From: Peredibacter sp045999315 | GTDB taxonomy: Bacteria; Bdellovibrionota; Bacteriovoracia; Bacteriovoracales; Bacteriovoracaceae | Direction: 5' to 3' | Assembly: GCF_045999315.1 (NCBI RefSeq) | Contig: NZ_CP174607.1 | Coordinates: 310,001 to 374,000 of the forward strand | DNA: 64,000 nt | Shown here: one piece after another, positions 25,399 to 34,869 of the stretch | Layout of the letters: the number at the start of each line of letters is the position of its first letter | Position numbering within the stretch: position 1 is the stretch's first letter | Made by a program: the position numbers and the translations under genes | Notes under the pieces: model-generated | What the model was told of the DNA's origin: nothing | Seen by the model: the letters and a program-made list of their open reading frames with translations, nothing else | Databases searched by the model: none

Positions 25399-26963
25399 TA
25401 CTCTTCTTCAGAGAAGAAATGTTCTTTCTTAAGAAGTGGGAAAAGGATTACTTCGCGGATTGTAGGTGAATCAGTGAGGATCATCACAAGACGATCAATA
25501 CCAATACCCTGGCCGGCCGTAGGTGGCATTCCGTACTCAAGAGCACGTACGAAATCATAATCAACTTCAGAGGCTTCATCGTCCCCCGCTTCTTTCGCCA
25601 TTGCTTGGTCAGCAAAACGATCAAGCTGATCAGTAGGATTGTTAAGCTCAGAGAAGGCGTTTCCAACTTCCCAACCATTCATGAAGAACTCGAAACGATC
25701 TACGAATTCAGGGTTCTCATCGTTACGACGAGAAAGAGGAGAAACCTCAGTCGGATATTCAGTAATGAATGTCGGCTGAATAAGTTTTGCTTCTACTTTT
25801 TCTTCAAAAGTAAGAACCAGAAGTTTGCCCCAAGAAAGCGAGTTAAGCTTCTTCGGATCCATATCAATGCCTTTTAGAAGACCTAAAAGGTGGGCACGGT
25901 CATTCACCTGCTCCATTGTAGAATTGGTATATTTCGCCACCGCTTCTCTCATCGTCAGACGAGCATAAGGGCCTTTAAGATTGATTTCGTGTTCACCAAA
26001 TTTCACCACATCAGACTTGATCACGTGAGTCGCTAGACCGGTAATCAATGCTTCAGTGAAGTCCATAAGGTCATGGTAAGTAGCGTATGCCCAGTAGAAC
26101 TCAATTGTTGTGAACTCAGGGTTGTGCTTAAGTGATAGACCTTCGTTACGGAAACAACGGTTCATCTCGAATACTTTATTATATCCACCAACGATCAAAC
26201 GCTTAAGATGAAGCTCAGGCGCGATACGCATGAAGAGTTCCATATCAAGAGCATTGTGGTGAGTATTGAACGGTCTTGCGGCCGCTCCACCTGCCACTGA
26301 ATGCATCATCGGAGTTTCTACTTCAAGGAAGTCGTTCTCATAGAAATATTCACGGATATAACGAACGATTTGTGAGCGCATTTTTAGTTTCGCGCGCACT
26401 TCAGCGTCCATGATCATATCTACGTAGCGCATACGATAACGAAGTTCGGCATCAGTCAGACCGTGGAACTTTTCAGGAAGTGGACGAATTGATTTCGTGA
26501 GAATTGTTAGTTCGCGAGCATTAAGTGCCAACTCACCTTTCATTGTTTTGAATACGTCACCTTCAGCGTAAACGATATCGCCAGTGTCCAAAAGCTTGTA
26601 TTCAGCGAAGCCCTTCTCTGAAGTCACTTGCTTATTTACATAAAGCTGGAAACGAGAAGAACCATCATCCACCTGAAGGAACGCGGCCTTACCGAAATCA
26701 CGCACCATCATCACACGGCCCGCAACTTTATATCTTGGAGTTTCGCCAATTTCTTCCTTGGCCTTCTCACTGTACTGCTCAGTTAAATATTTAAATGAAG
26801 TGTTCGGTTTATAGCCGTTCTTATATGGATTAGAACCCATCTCTTCAAGCTTCTTACGTTTATCCAGACGAACATCCATCTGTTCAGAGAAGAGATTGGT
26901 CCAGCGGCTTACGTGTTTGTCTTTCATAATTTTTCCTGAGGTGGTTAATTTTTCGTCGTTCAT
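25398..26963 (-). CDS. lysS: Lysine-tRNA ligase, class II
   Basis: LysS charges tRNA-Lys. An N-terminal OB-fold anticodon-binding domain at about 70-165 (YKVAGRVMMVRDFGKAAFLQ) is followed by the class II catalytic core. Motif 1 is FLEVETPMMHSVAGGAAARPF, motif 2 is FRNEGLSLKHNPEFTTIEFY and motif 3 is GIGIDRLVMILTDSPTIREV. Length is 521. The ATG at 26963 overlaps the prfB stop as ATGA. A second ATG 12 codons later, with AGGA upstream, is an alternative start giving a protein nearer the usual 500 residues. The prfB-lysS pair is conserved in many bacteria. Confidence 0.96.
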   Translation of the reverse strand: MNDEKLTTSGKIMKDKHVSRWTNLFSEQMDVRLDKRKKLEEMGSNPYKNGYKPNTSFKYLTEQYSEKAKEEIGETPRYKVAGRVMMVRDFGKAAFLQVDDGSSRFQLYVNKQVTSEKGFAEYKLLDTGDIVYAEGDVFKTMKGELALNARELTILTKSIRPLPEKFHGLTDAELRYRMRYVDMIMDAEVRAKLKMRSQIVRYIREYFYENDFLEVETPMMHSVAGGAAARPFNTHHNALDMELFMRIAPELHLKRLIVGGYNKVFEMNRCFRNEGLSLKHNPEFTTIEFYWAYATYHDLMDFTEALITGLATHVIKSDVVKFGEHEINLKGPYARLTMREAVAKYTNSTMEQVNDRAHLLGLLKGIDMDPKKLNSLSWGKLLVLTFEEKVEAKLIQPTFITEYPTEVSPLSRRNDENPEFVDRFEFFMNGWEVGNAFSELNNPTDQLDRFADQAMAKEAGDDEASEVDYDFVRALEYGMPPTAGQGIGIDRLVMILTDSPTIREVILFPLLKKEHFFSEEE

Positions 26964-28112
26964 AAATCATCCATTCCTGTATCTTGTACCTCGCCTCCAA
27001 GGGACTTCCATTGAAGGAAAGCTTTCATAAAATCATCTAAATCGCCATCAAGAACTGATTGGGCCTGAGACGTGCTGAATCCTGTTCTGTGATCTTTCAC
27101 TAATTGATATGGGTGAAGAACGTATGAGCGGATCTGAGATCCCCAAGCAATGTCTTTTTTGCCAGCTTCGATTTTATCCAAGGCCTCCTGACGTTTTTTC
27201 ATCTCCAGGTCATAGAGACGAGATTTTAGAATCTTCATCGCCATGGCACGGTTTTGGATCTGCGAACGTTCGTTCTGGCAAGCAACTACAATTCCTGATG
27301 GTAAGTGAGTTAAACGAACGGCCGAATCGGCGGTGTTTACTGACTGTCCACCAGCTCCACCTGAACGGTAAACGTCCACGCGTAGATCTTTATCCAGGAC
27401 TTCAATTTCAATTGTATCGTCCACTTCAGCACTCACAAAAATTGAAGAGAATGAAGTGTGGCGTCTGGCGTTTGAATCAAACGGTGAGATTCGCACCAGG
27501 CGGTGAACACCTGACTCAGATTTTAAAAGTCCGTAGGCGTAGTTCCCTTGAACCAAAAGTGTCGCCGATTTAATTCCTGCAGAATCGCCATATTGGAAAT
27601 CAGTAACAGTGGCCTTGAAGCCATGGGCCTCACACCAACGTTGAACCATACGAAGAAGCATTCCGGCCCAGTCGCATGATTCAGTTCCACCGGCACCAGC
27701 ATTAATGGTTACGATGGCATTATTAGGATCTGTTTCACCAGCAAGAAGGGCTTTCTTCTCCGCTTCTGACAATGCAGTTTGAAGCTTCGGAAACAGATCA
27801 AGCGCCTCCTGAGCGGAAGACGCATCTCCAGCGTCACTCATTTCGCACAGGACTTCGAAATCGTCTGCGAGAGTTTTTACTTTGCTATAAAGCTTAATCA
27901 CTTCTTCAATGAGGGAGCGTTCTTTTTGGATTTTTGTGGCGTTTGCCGAATCATTCCAGAAGCCATCAAGTGCTTCGAGTTCTGAAATCTCTTTTAGTCG
28001 ATTTTGTTTACGATCGACGTCAAAGCGACCTCCGAATCGTTTCGAGAGTGGCCTTGATCTCAGTGAATTGAGATTTATAATCTGAAAGTTTTAGAAACAG
28101 TGAGTCATCCAT
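26960..28112 (-). CDS. prfB: Peptide chain release factor 2 (with programmed +1 frameshift)
   Basis: RF2 ends translation at UGA and UAA. The gene is split. Codons 1-30 run from ATG 28112 to CTT 28023, then an in-frame TGA (28022-28020). Reading resumes one base on, at GAC 28021, and continues 353 codons to the stop at 26960. The joined product contains SGGAGGQSVNTADSAVRL with the GGQ catalytic motif and RISPFDSNARRHTSF with the SPF stop-codon recognition motif, which identifies RF2 and not RF1. The text after the shift (DVDRKQNRLKEISELEALDG, then FWNDSANATKIQKERS) matches the RF2 N-domain, so the unshifted 313-residue frame alone would be truncated. Total length is about 383. Confidence 0.95.
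28019..28034 (-). promoter_or_regulatory. RF2 autoregulatory +1 frameshift site
   Basis: On the minus strand the sequence reads CGGAGG TCG CTT TGA C. An internal Shine-Dalgarno (GGAGG) lies three bases before the CTT slippery codon, followed by TGA and C, the weak stop context. It is the same architecture as E. coli prfB (AGGGGG-TAT-CTT-TGA-C). Low RF2 stalls the ribosome at TGA and favours the shift, raising RF2 synthesis. Confidence 0.96.
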
Positions 28113-28157
28113 AAATGGCCTTTGAAAGAAATCACTGTAACAAAGAGGAATGAGCTT

Positions 28158-28194
28158 TGAAAAGAGGTTCTTATCCCGAATGGAGTAAGAACCT
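28158..28194 (-). terminator. Terminator after the EF-hand-like lipoprotein gene
   Basis: AGGTTCTTA (28165-28173) pairs with TAAGAACCT (28186-28194), and the stem continues with TCC / GGA after a one-base bulge. On the minus strand it is followed by CTCTTTTC, a modest U-tract. It starts 7 bases after the stop at 28201 and separates this gene from prfB. Confidence 0.7.
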
Positions 28195-28200
28195 TATGAA

Positions 28201-30570
28201 TTAGTTTGCAAGATGTAGATATGGAGTCAGGATTGAGCTGAAATCCTGGCGATTATCAACTGCCGGTAGAACTGTATTTGGATTTCTCGGAATATTGTCC
28301 GGATCTCTCAAAAGGTTACAGTCAAACGAAGGCGTTGTTCTGTTTTTCGCGTTCTGCTCACTGATCGCCACGAGAAGTGAAGCGATGGTCTTACGATTTG
28401 CCGGAGCTTTTTTATCGAAGCTCAACAAGAACTTCACAAATTTCCAGATACTACCGAAATCTTTTTCATCAGGAACCTGCTCATACTTGATCATGAACTG
28501 ATAGATTTGTTTCTGGAACTTTTTGATAATTGGATTCTTGTCTTTCAAGAAACCATCAAGAGCGCCGGAATAAATTGTATAAGCGTTATTTACTTCGTCA
28601 GCATCTAAGAGATTATTCCCATTGGTATCCCAACGAAGAATAGTGGTCTCAATATGCATAAGGGCGATCATGGTGGTCATGATGTCCCCTTTCTCAAAAG
28701 GAACTTGTTCTTTATCCCCGTCAGAATAGAAGTTACAAGAACGGGCCGCATCGATAGTGGTTTCCAGGAACTTTTGGGCCGCTTCGTTTGGAACGAATTC
28801 ATCACAATTTTTAGGTGCGCCCATTGATTCAAACATTAAAGGTAAGTAAGGGCGGTAGTCCTTACAAACACCCTTCCAGAAATTGGCCTTGAAACATTCA
28901 GGTAGAATTCTACCGAACTGATCTTTCGGACAGGCCATGTCTTCTTCAAGGTAAGTAAACAGATCGCCCTGAATATTAAGCGCAGCAAACAAGCTCACAC
29001 CAAATTCAGTCATTTCGTTTACATCAAGTTTGTTATTTGTGTCTGATTGATATTGGAAAAGTGTTCCAAGTAGCGAAACGTTGTCGGCCGTGCCTTCGAT
29101 TTTTCCAGGAAGGATCAGGTCCATATCAATCAATTCTTGCTCAAACTTTTTAAGCAGGGCCTGCATTTGCTTCTGGTCCATTGAGAAGCCGCCAACCGCG
29201 TCTGGGTTCGGACTTGGGCTACCATAAACTTGGAACACAAGTTTAATGGCGTATTCGAATAGAGCAATTTCAAATACCGCGTCCGCATTACGACGGTAAC
29301 CGCGAGTATAGTATGGGGCTAGGAACTCCCCTTTCATGAAACGATATTTCTTCACAATTCTTTCGAACTGATCAAGCTCTTTCTGGTGCTCAGGATAAGT
29401 GTGACGGTATTCATCGAAATCAATTGAAACCGGCTGAGAACTCTCCAGTTGAACTTTGAACTTGTCATAAATTCTGTGGAAAATCGTACCACTCTGAAGA
29501 AGGGTCTTAGCGTGGACGAAAAAGTTCTTTAATTCAATTCCCCTCACTTCATCAGTATTACCGTTCATCAGAATCTTCTTGGCCTCGCCAATCATATTAC
29601 GATACTTCTCAACATCGAAATCATCTTTCTCCACGAACTCTTTCACGGCCTCAATCGCCTGATCCATTGTGAAGAGAACTTCCTGATCACGATTGTTCAG
29701 GTCACCTTGAGTCACAATATCGTAAAGATCGTTCACATCACGCTTTAAAAGCTGAAGAATCGATTCTTGATTTAAGATGATGTATTTGTAGCGAACAGCA
29801 TCCAGACCAATTAGAAGAAGATGGTCGAAATTCAAGATCAGTTTTTCCAGCTCAATATGAGTCAGGTGATCTTCATCACCACCAAGCATGAGCTTCTTCA
29901 CAAACAGAACTTTCTTAACTCTTTCGATGTCCTGACGAGTGTCTTCAGTCGTGAAACTCTCAAGAAGATCCATGATATTTAGCTTATGGATATTACCGCC
30001 ACGGTCTGATTTAAAAATCTTACGAAGGGCCTGCACGATGGCCTTGTTGGCGGTCGAAACACGGTCACGGTGGTTTTGGTGAAGAGCATATGTCACTTCA
30101 GATTCGTTTTGGAAAATTGGTCCGAAGTTAAGAGATGCCTCACGGTTAAAAACGACCGCAAAGTTAATAACTTTATCGACAGTATCTTTTGAAATGTAAT
30201 CAGGATCTTCACCGGCAATTAAGTGACCAAGGTCAAAAACTGCTTTAAGGGCCTTCACCACTTCCGGCTGAACGTCAGGTCGGAAAACACGAAGATATTC
30301 TTCAAGCTGAACACGAGATAAGTGGCCCGGTTTTCCCGATTTTACCACTCTGATGAACAAGTGAAGGTTTTCACCCAAACACTGAATTTGAGATTCAATA
30401 TTCTTATTCATGATCTCTGAGAACTCATTCATATCGAGTTCACAGTTCACTTCAAACTGAGATGTTGAAAGCTCTTTCTTCTTAACTTTACTGCCTAATA
30501 AATCTCCGCAACCGCTCAGGGCAAGCATCAATACAGCAAGCAGAAGAATGAATTTCATCTTAAAAAACAT
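28201..30570 (-). CDS. Large lipoprotein with degenerate EF-hand-like repeats
   Basis: I prefer ATG 30570 (MFFKMKFILLLAVLMLALSGC), with GGAG nine bases upstream. ATG 30558 is an alternative. Cys21 is the lipidation site. The body of about 770 residues is helical and contains repeated calcium-loop-like segments. One is canonical, DTNGNNLLDADE near residue 647 (D1, N3, N5, L8, E12). One is near-canonical, SDTNNKLDVNE near 508. At least four more are degenerate (GGDEDHLTHIELE, NGNTDEVRGIELK, SGKPGHLSRVQLE and KSDRGGNIHKLN), each followed by an amphipathic helix. The gene overlaps the barrel gene at 30560 by about four codons, so the two are coupled. Family not recognised. A calcium-sensing or structural partner of the barrel is inferred. 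Confidence 0.7.
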   Translation of the reverse strand: MFFKMKFILLLAVLMLALSGCGDLLGSKVKKKELSTSQFEVNCELDMNEFSEIMNKNIESQIQCLGENLHLFIRVVKSGKPGHLSRVQLEEYLRVFRPDVQPEVVKALKAVFDLGHLIAGEDPDYISKDTVDKVINFAVVFNREASLNFGPIFQNESEVTYALHQNHRDRVSTANKAIVQALRKIFKSDRGGNIHKLNIMDLLESFTTEDTRQDIERVKKVLFVKKLMLGGDEDHLTHIELEKLILNFDHLLLIGLDAVRYKYIILNQESILQLLKRDVNDLYDIVTQGDLNNRDQEVLFTMDQAIEAVKEFVEKDDFDVEKYRNMIGEAKKILMNGNTDEVRGIELKNFFVHAKTLLQSGTIFHRIYDKFKVQLESSQPVSIDFDEYRHTYPEHQKELDQFERIVKKYRFMKGEFLAPYYTRGYRRNADAVFEIALFEYAIKLVFQVYGSPSPNPDAVGGFSMDQKQMQALLKKFEQELIDMDLILPGKIEGTADNVSLLGTLFQYQSDTNNKLDVNEMTEFGVSLFAALNIQGDLFTYLEEDMACPKDQFGRILPECFKANFWKGVCKDYRPYLPLMFESMGAPKNCDEFVPNEAAQKFLETTIDAARSCNFYSDGDKEQVPFEKGDIMTTMIALMHIETTILRWDTNGNNLLDADEVNNAYTIYSGALDGFLKDKNPIIKKFQKQIYQFMIKYEQVPDEKDFGSIWKFVKFLLSFDKKAPANRKTIASLLVAISEQNAKNRTTPSFDCNLLRDPDNIPRNPNTVLPAVDNRQDFSSILTPYLHLAN

Positions 30571-31891
30571 ATCTAAGTGCTCCAAAAACGGCGTCATTAT
30601 TTTTATAAGGAGACCAATAAGACTTCCCGTCACTTGGTGTTCCAATCATATTTACGCCAAAGTTCATCAGTAATTCTTGTGTTACTTTATAGCTCGCTCT
30701 AAGCATGACCAGACGGTCAGTGGTAAGCATATCGAACTTGCCATCTGCCGAAAGAGTAAGGAAACGTCCAAAGTTTCTCGAAGCAAAAATGTTCACGGCC
30801 TGGTTCCAACGAGGATCCAGGGCCAGGTCATCTTTATCTCTATCAAACGGACTGAGACGGGCCACATAGTTAAGGGCCAGAGTATAAAGATCGTTAGATT
30901 TTGAAATCCCGCCACCAACATAATCTTCACGACGCTTTTGGTTTTTGATTTCTGTATATCGAACATCGTCTTGAACATCAGGGTTACTCTGAGGTCTTAC
31001 TGCGATTCCTGAAACATACATTTCCAGATCAAGATTTCTGTACTTAAGAGTTGAGCCATAGACATCGTGATAATAGAACTTAGGAGTAATACCAGCGTTG
31101 ATCACTTTACCAACGATATCAACGTTCACATCCACATCGGCCGTGAGCTGATTTTCCGGCTTACGCATAATAAAGTTGTCCAACACCCAGTGCTTTGATT
31201 CAAAACCAATATTGGCACCGATAGTGTAACGATAAATCACTTCGTTGATTTGTGGATAATCCACCTCGTAGTTGATCTTCATCGGAACACCTTGGTAGAC
31301 CGTGCTGCTTGCAGGAGGATCTGCCCATGGGCTTCGTGATGTAATTGTCTTGTCTTTTTTATCAATATCCAGAGGTGGGTTCATTTCAGGAACATAAAGA
31401 CCTGAAAGGAACGTTCTATATCTCATTCCGTTGGATGATTTTCTCTCGTAAGCTAGACCAATAAGACCTTCCTGACCTGGCAGAAAGTAATCAAAGTTAC
31501 GACGGTTATTTACCTTACCGAATCCCCAAACCGCATCCACTGTAGACCACGGAACGATTTGGCGGCCAAACTTCAATGAGTCCTTACTTGTAAGATTTCC
31601 GCCAACATAAGCTTCTTGAAGAGAATACTGTGTAAGGCTTTGATCATTTACTTGGGCCGCGGCAGTGAAACGAGTCTCTACGCCACGAGTATAAGTAGTG
31701 CTCGTGTTCTTGTGATAATCAAATTCGAAGTCTGCGTTATAACGGTTACCAGGAACATTACCTACGTTCCCATGGGCCTGATTACTCAAAGCCCCTAAGT
31801 GACCATTAATATAGGAATTAGGAGCCGAGTGACCCACACTGGTCACTAAAATCATGCTTCCTAAAGTCCACTTGCGATAGCTTTTAAGCAC
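30560..31891 (-). CDS. Outer-membrane beta-barrel protein, DUF1302-like
   Basis: An N-terminal signal peptide (WTLGSMILVTSVGHS, cut before APN) is followed by 420 residues of amphipathic strands rich in Tyr, Asn and Arg. The segment DSLKFGRQIVPWSTVDAVWG resembles the G-R-Q-x-V-x-W motif at the start of DUF1302/alginate-export-like barrels. The end, FGALRYVF, has the terminal aromatic residue of BAM substrates. It is the first gene of a two-gene unit with the EF-hand-like lipoprotein. The function may be export or uptake, but the substrate is unknown. Confidence 0.65.
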   Translation of the reverse strand: MLKSYRKWTLGSMILVTSVGHSAPNSYINGHLGALSNQAHGNVGNVPGNRYNADFEFDYHKNTSTTYTRGVETRFTAAAQVNDQSLTQYSLQEAYVGGNLTSKDSLKFGRQIVPWSTVDAVWGFGKVNNRRNFDYFLPGQEGLIGLAYERKSSNGMRYRTFLSGLYVPEMNPPLDIDKKDKTITSRSPWADPPASSTVYQGVPMKINYEVDYPQINEVIYRYTIGANIGFESKHWVLDNFIMRKPENQLTADVDVNVDIVGKVINAGITPKFYYHDVYGSTLKYRNLDLEMYVSGIAVRPQSNPDVQDDVRYTEIKNQKRREDYVGGGISKSNDLYTLALNYVARLSPFDRDKDDLALDPRWNQAVNIFASRNFGRFLTLSADGKFDMLTTDRLVMLRASYKVTQELLMNFGVNMIGTPSDGKSYWSPYKNNDAVFGALRYVF

Positions 31892-32065
31892 TGAGAAAAC
31901 CTTCCTTAAACAAATATGATTACTTTCATTATCTCTAAAATTTAAACTTTCTATTTACGCATTGTATCAAGGCAAGACCTATCACTCGCCTCACCGTGTA
32001 AACCTTACCTTCCCCTGTCAGCCGGGCAGACACTTGTAAACAGTTCAAATGACAGAACTTTTTAT

Positions 32066-32094
32066 TTGCCCAGAGTTAAGTAAGGGACTACTAT
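32066..32094 (+). promoter_or_regulatory. Candidate promoter of the subtilase gene
   Basis: TTGCCC (32066-32071), a 17-bp spacer and TACTAT (32089-32094) resemble a sigma70 promoter, each box matching four of six consensus bases. The predicted start would lie near 32101, about 32 bases before the ATG. The remaining 31892-32065 holds no gene that I can see. Confidence 0.45.
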
Positions 32095-32132
32095 GCGACT
32101 GACCTTTTCACTCAAATAAAGGAAAACCTCTG

Positions 32133-33488
32133 ATGAAAAAGCTAAGTACTGGAATTTTAATGGGTTTTTTCGCTGTTATGGGTCTTGCCCAAGCAGATAG
32201 CAGCCGCTACCACCCAAATCACCTCTTCATTAAAATGAAGTCTGGTGAAAGTCTTGTTAACTCACCTCTTATCAAAAGCTCTAAAAAGCTATTTGGCAGC
32301 CTATATCTAGTTAAAACTGAAAGTGCTGATAAATTGGCGGAGACTTTATCATCTGAAGAATCAATTGAATACGTTCAAAAAGATTTCTACGCTGGTAAAT
32401 CAGCTATGCCTAAGCACGAAGTTCTAAATGAAGGTGGCCTTCTTATGAAGCAACTTCAGAACTTCGACTTCTCAGTTTCTTTCAACGATCCATATACAAG
32501 CAGACTTTGGGCCTTCCAAGCTAAGAACGGTCTAGATGTTATTGGTGCTTACGATGCTCTTCCAGCTCGTGCTGCTCAAGAAGTAATTGTTGCTGTTGCC
32601 GATACTGGTGTAGACCATAACCACGAAGATCTTAAAGATGTTATGTGGACAAACTCTCGCGAAATTCCAGGCAACGGAATTGATGACGACAACAACGGCT
32701 ACATTGACGATATCCACGGTATCAACACTCTAGTAAGAGATGCCCAAGGTCGTCCGACAATGAATACTATGGCCTCTCACTGGCATGGTACTCACGTAGC
32801 TGGTACTATCGCTGCTACTCAAAATAACGGCGTTGGTATCTCTGGTGTTGCAAACAACGTGAAAATCATGGCCCTTCGTGTAGTACCTGACGATGCGGAC
32901 GAACTAGATTCAAACATTGTTGAAGCTTTCCTATATGCCGCTAACAATGGTGCAAAAATCATCAACTGTTCATTCGGTAAGAAAAATAACGAAGGCGGAA
33001 TGGTTGTTAGAGACACAATCAACAAGATCGCTTCTAAAGGTGTTCTAGTTGTTGTTTCTGCTGGTAACGATTCAATGGGACCTTTCTCTTGGCACGATAT
33101 CGATACTAACCTTAAATACCCTGCTTCGTTCGATTCTCAGAACATGATCGTTATCGCCTCTACTCAATCTGATGGCGCTATGTCTTCTTTCTCGAACGTT
33201 GGTAAAATTGGTGTAGACGTTGCTTCTCCGGGATCAAACATCTACTCAACAATCAACAACAACCAATACTCAATGGCATCTGGTACATCAATGGCAGCTC
33301 CAAACGCTTCAGGTGTTGCGGCGATGGTTCTTGGCTATTATCCACAAATCAAAGGTGCAGGTCTTAAGAAACTTCTTATGGACACTGTAACTCCAGTTCC
33401 AGCTTTCAAAAAACTAACGGTTACTGGTGGACGCTTAAATCTTAAAGCGGCACTTGAAAGAGCTAAACTAGCTACTCAAAGACGTTAA
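32133..33488 (+). CDS. Secreted subtilisin-like serine protease (S8)
   Basis: The signal peptide MKKLSTGILMGFFAVMGLAQA is followed by an inhibitor I9-like propeptide (HLFIKMKSGESLVN to IEYVQKDFY, about 28-87). The mature S8 domain has Asp157 in VAVADTGVDHNHEDL, His218 in HWHGTHVAGTIAA, the oxyanion Asn in SAGNDSMG, and Ser386 in SGTSMAAPNASGVAAMVLG. The DDDNNGYIDDIHG segment is a likely calcium site of the subfamily. Total length is 451 with no C-terminal add-on domain. It is probably periplasmic or released, and prey-protein degradation is plausible in a predator but unproven. The gene stands alone with its own promoter-like sequence and terminator. Confidence 0.94.
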   Translation: MKKLSTGILMGFFAVMGLAQADSSRYHPNHLFIKMKSGESLVNSPLIKSSKKLFGSLYLVKTESADKLAETLSSEESIEYVQKDFYAGKSAMPKHEVLNEGGLLMKQLQNFDFSVSFNDPYTSRLWAFQAKNGLDVIGAYDALPARAAQEVIVAVADTGVDHNHEDLKDVMWTNSREIPGNGIDDDNNGYIDDIHGINTLVRDAQGRPTMNTMASHWHGTHVAGTIAATQNNGVGISGVANNVKIMALRVVPDDADELDSNIVEAFLYAANNGAKIINCSFGKKNNEGGMVVRDTINKIASKGVLVVVSAGNDSMGPFSWHDIDTNLKYPASFDSQNMIVIASTQSDGAMSSFSNVGKIGVDVASPGSNIYSTINNNQYSMASGTSMAAPNASGVAAMVLGYYPQIKGAGLKKLLMDTVTPVPAFKKLTVTGGRLNLKAALERAKLATQRR

Positions 33489-33494
33489 TAAAAA

Positions 33495-33523
33495 AGGGGC
33501 CTTAACGGGCCCCTCTTTTTTTT
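33495..33523. terminator. Bidirectional terminator, subtilase and ybeY
   Basis: AGGGGCC / GGCCCCT with a six-base loop is followed by T-runs on both strands (CTTTTTTTT on plus, TTTTTT on minus). The loop contains the ybeY stop codon (33502-33504), so the two convergent genes share one terminator with no spare sequence. Confidence 0.88.
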
Positions 33524-34041
33524 ATCTCACTGATTTTATCTAAAGCAATCTTCTCCCACTTCTCCATCAACTTTTCTTCCGCTCGACTCACTTCATGATC
33601 ATAACCCATGAGATGAATCATCCCATGAATCATGAGATGGATAAACTCGTCCCAATATCCAATTTTAAATTCTTTCGCCTGACGTTTGGTTTGCTGATGG
33701 CAAATGGCGAGGTCTCCCAGAAACAACTCCGGCATTTTATAAGAAGCTCCTCGAAGATCTTCATGGGCCGGAAATGAAAGGACGTCTGTGACCTTGTCTT
33801 TATTTCGGTGCTCGCGATTGAGTTCTCGGATTCGAGCGTCTCCGCAAATCATAAGCGAGACCTGAACGGTCTTCACCGATTTGAATTTTGACTTGAGAAG
33901 AATTCCTTCACCAAAAAGATATTCCAGCGCTTCCGAGGCATAGTTCAGCCACTTGGCCAGCTGTTTCTTGTCGGAGTCGCTCAACTTAACCGTAGAATGA
34001 TAATCAACTTGGAGGAAAGGATGTTTCTTCATAAAGGCCAT
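33502..34041 (-). CDS. ybeY: Endoribonuclease YbeY (rRNA maturation)
   Basis: YbeY is a zinc-dependent RNase involved in 16S rRNA 3'-end processing and ribosome quality control. The motif HLMIHGMIHLMGYDHE near residues 140-155 gives the three-histidine zinc site (HGx3HxxGxDH type). Upstream, LNREHRNKDKVTDVLSFPAHE is the conserved substrate-side block. The start at ATG 34041 (MAFMKKHPF) has AGGA five bases upstream; the open frame extends further but would cross the divergent mazG gene. At 179 residues it is near E. coli (155). The 42-bp gap to mazG must hold both promoters. Confidence 0.93.
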   Translation of the reverse strand: MAFMKKHPFLQVDYHSTVKLSDSDKKQLAKWLNYASEALEYLFGEGILLKSKFKSVKTVQVSLMICGDARIRELNREHRNKDKVTDVLSFPAHEDLRGASYKMPELFLGDLAICHQQTKRQAKEFKIGYWDEFIHLMIHGMIHLMGYDHEVSRAEEKLMEKWEKIALDKISEIKKRGAR

Positions 34042-34083
34042 GTTATCCTGTAACAGAATCTTCTGCAATATAAGGAGCTGACG

Positions 34084-34869
34084 GTGAGTCATCCGGAACT
34101 TGAACGTTGTATTGAGGTCATCAAGGCCCTTCGCCATCCTAAAACAGGATGCCCTTGGGACCTGGAGCAGACCCACGAAACGCTTTTGAAATATCTGATC
34201 GAAGAGGCCTACGAGTTTGTGGAGGCGGTAGAAAACGGTGATCCCAAACATATGGAAGAGGAAATCGGCGACGTTCTCTTTCAGGTGATCCTTCACACCA
34301 CAATTGGTGAAGAGAAGAAGGCCTTCTCGCTGGAATCGGCCGCCAAAAATCTAGCGGATAAATTAGTTCGCCGACACCCTCACGTTTTCACTCAGAAAGA
34401 TATGAAGCTCACTTCAGATGAAGTGCTGGAGAATTGGGCGAAGATCAAAGTCACTGAGAAAGGTGAACGTAAATATACGATTGATGAAAAATACCTTCAC
34501 GCCCCTGCCTTGGAATCAGCTTTTAAAATTGGCAAGAAATCCACAACCGTGAACTTTGACTGGCAAGATCATCAACAAGTGATGATGAAAGTGGAAGAAG
34601 AATGGCAGGAAGTAAAAGAAGAGCTGCCTCCCACAGGTCAATACAATAAAGAGCGAGTGAAAGAAGAGATCGGAGATCTTCTTTTCAGTGTCGCCCAATT
34701 GGCACGCCACTTAGATTTAAATCCGGAAGAGTGTCTCCGAGATGCAAATAAAAAATTCATCAAACGTTTCCAGAAAGTGGAAGACATGGTGAAGGCCTCG
34801 GGACGAAAGTTAGAAGATACTCCCCAAGAAGAACTGGAAGATTACTGGGTGAAAGTTAAAAAAGTATGA
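34084..34869 (+). CDS. mazG: Nucleoside triphosphate pyrophosphohydrolase MazG
   Basis: MazG hydrolyses (d)NTPs to NMPs and lowers ppGpp-related stress signals. GTG start with AAGGAG upstream. Two MazG modules are visible: the N-terminal one has CPWDLEQTHETLLKYLIEEAYEFVEAV and HMEEEIGDVLFQVILH (the E-E-x-x-E...E-x-x-D metal site), the C-terminal one has KVEEEWQEVKEE and VKEEIGDLLFSVAQLARHL. At 261 residues it equals E. coli MazG (263). No mazEF toxin genes accompany it. It overlaps coaE by four bases (ATGA). Confidence 0.96.
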   Translation: MSHPELERCIEVIKALRHPKTGCPWDLEQTHETLLKYLIEEAYEFVEAVENGDPKHMEEEIGDVLFQVILHTTIGEEKKAFSLESAAKNLADKLVRRHPHVFTQKDMKLTSDEVLENWAKIKVTEKGERKYTIDEKYLHAPALESAFKIGKKSTTVNFDWQDHQQVMMKVEEEWQEVKEELPPTGQYNKERVKEEIGDLLFSVAQLARHLDLNPEECLRDANKKFIKRFQKVEDMVKASGRKLEDTPQEELEDYWVKVKKV

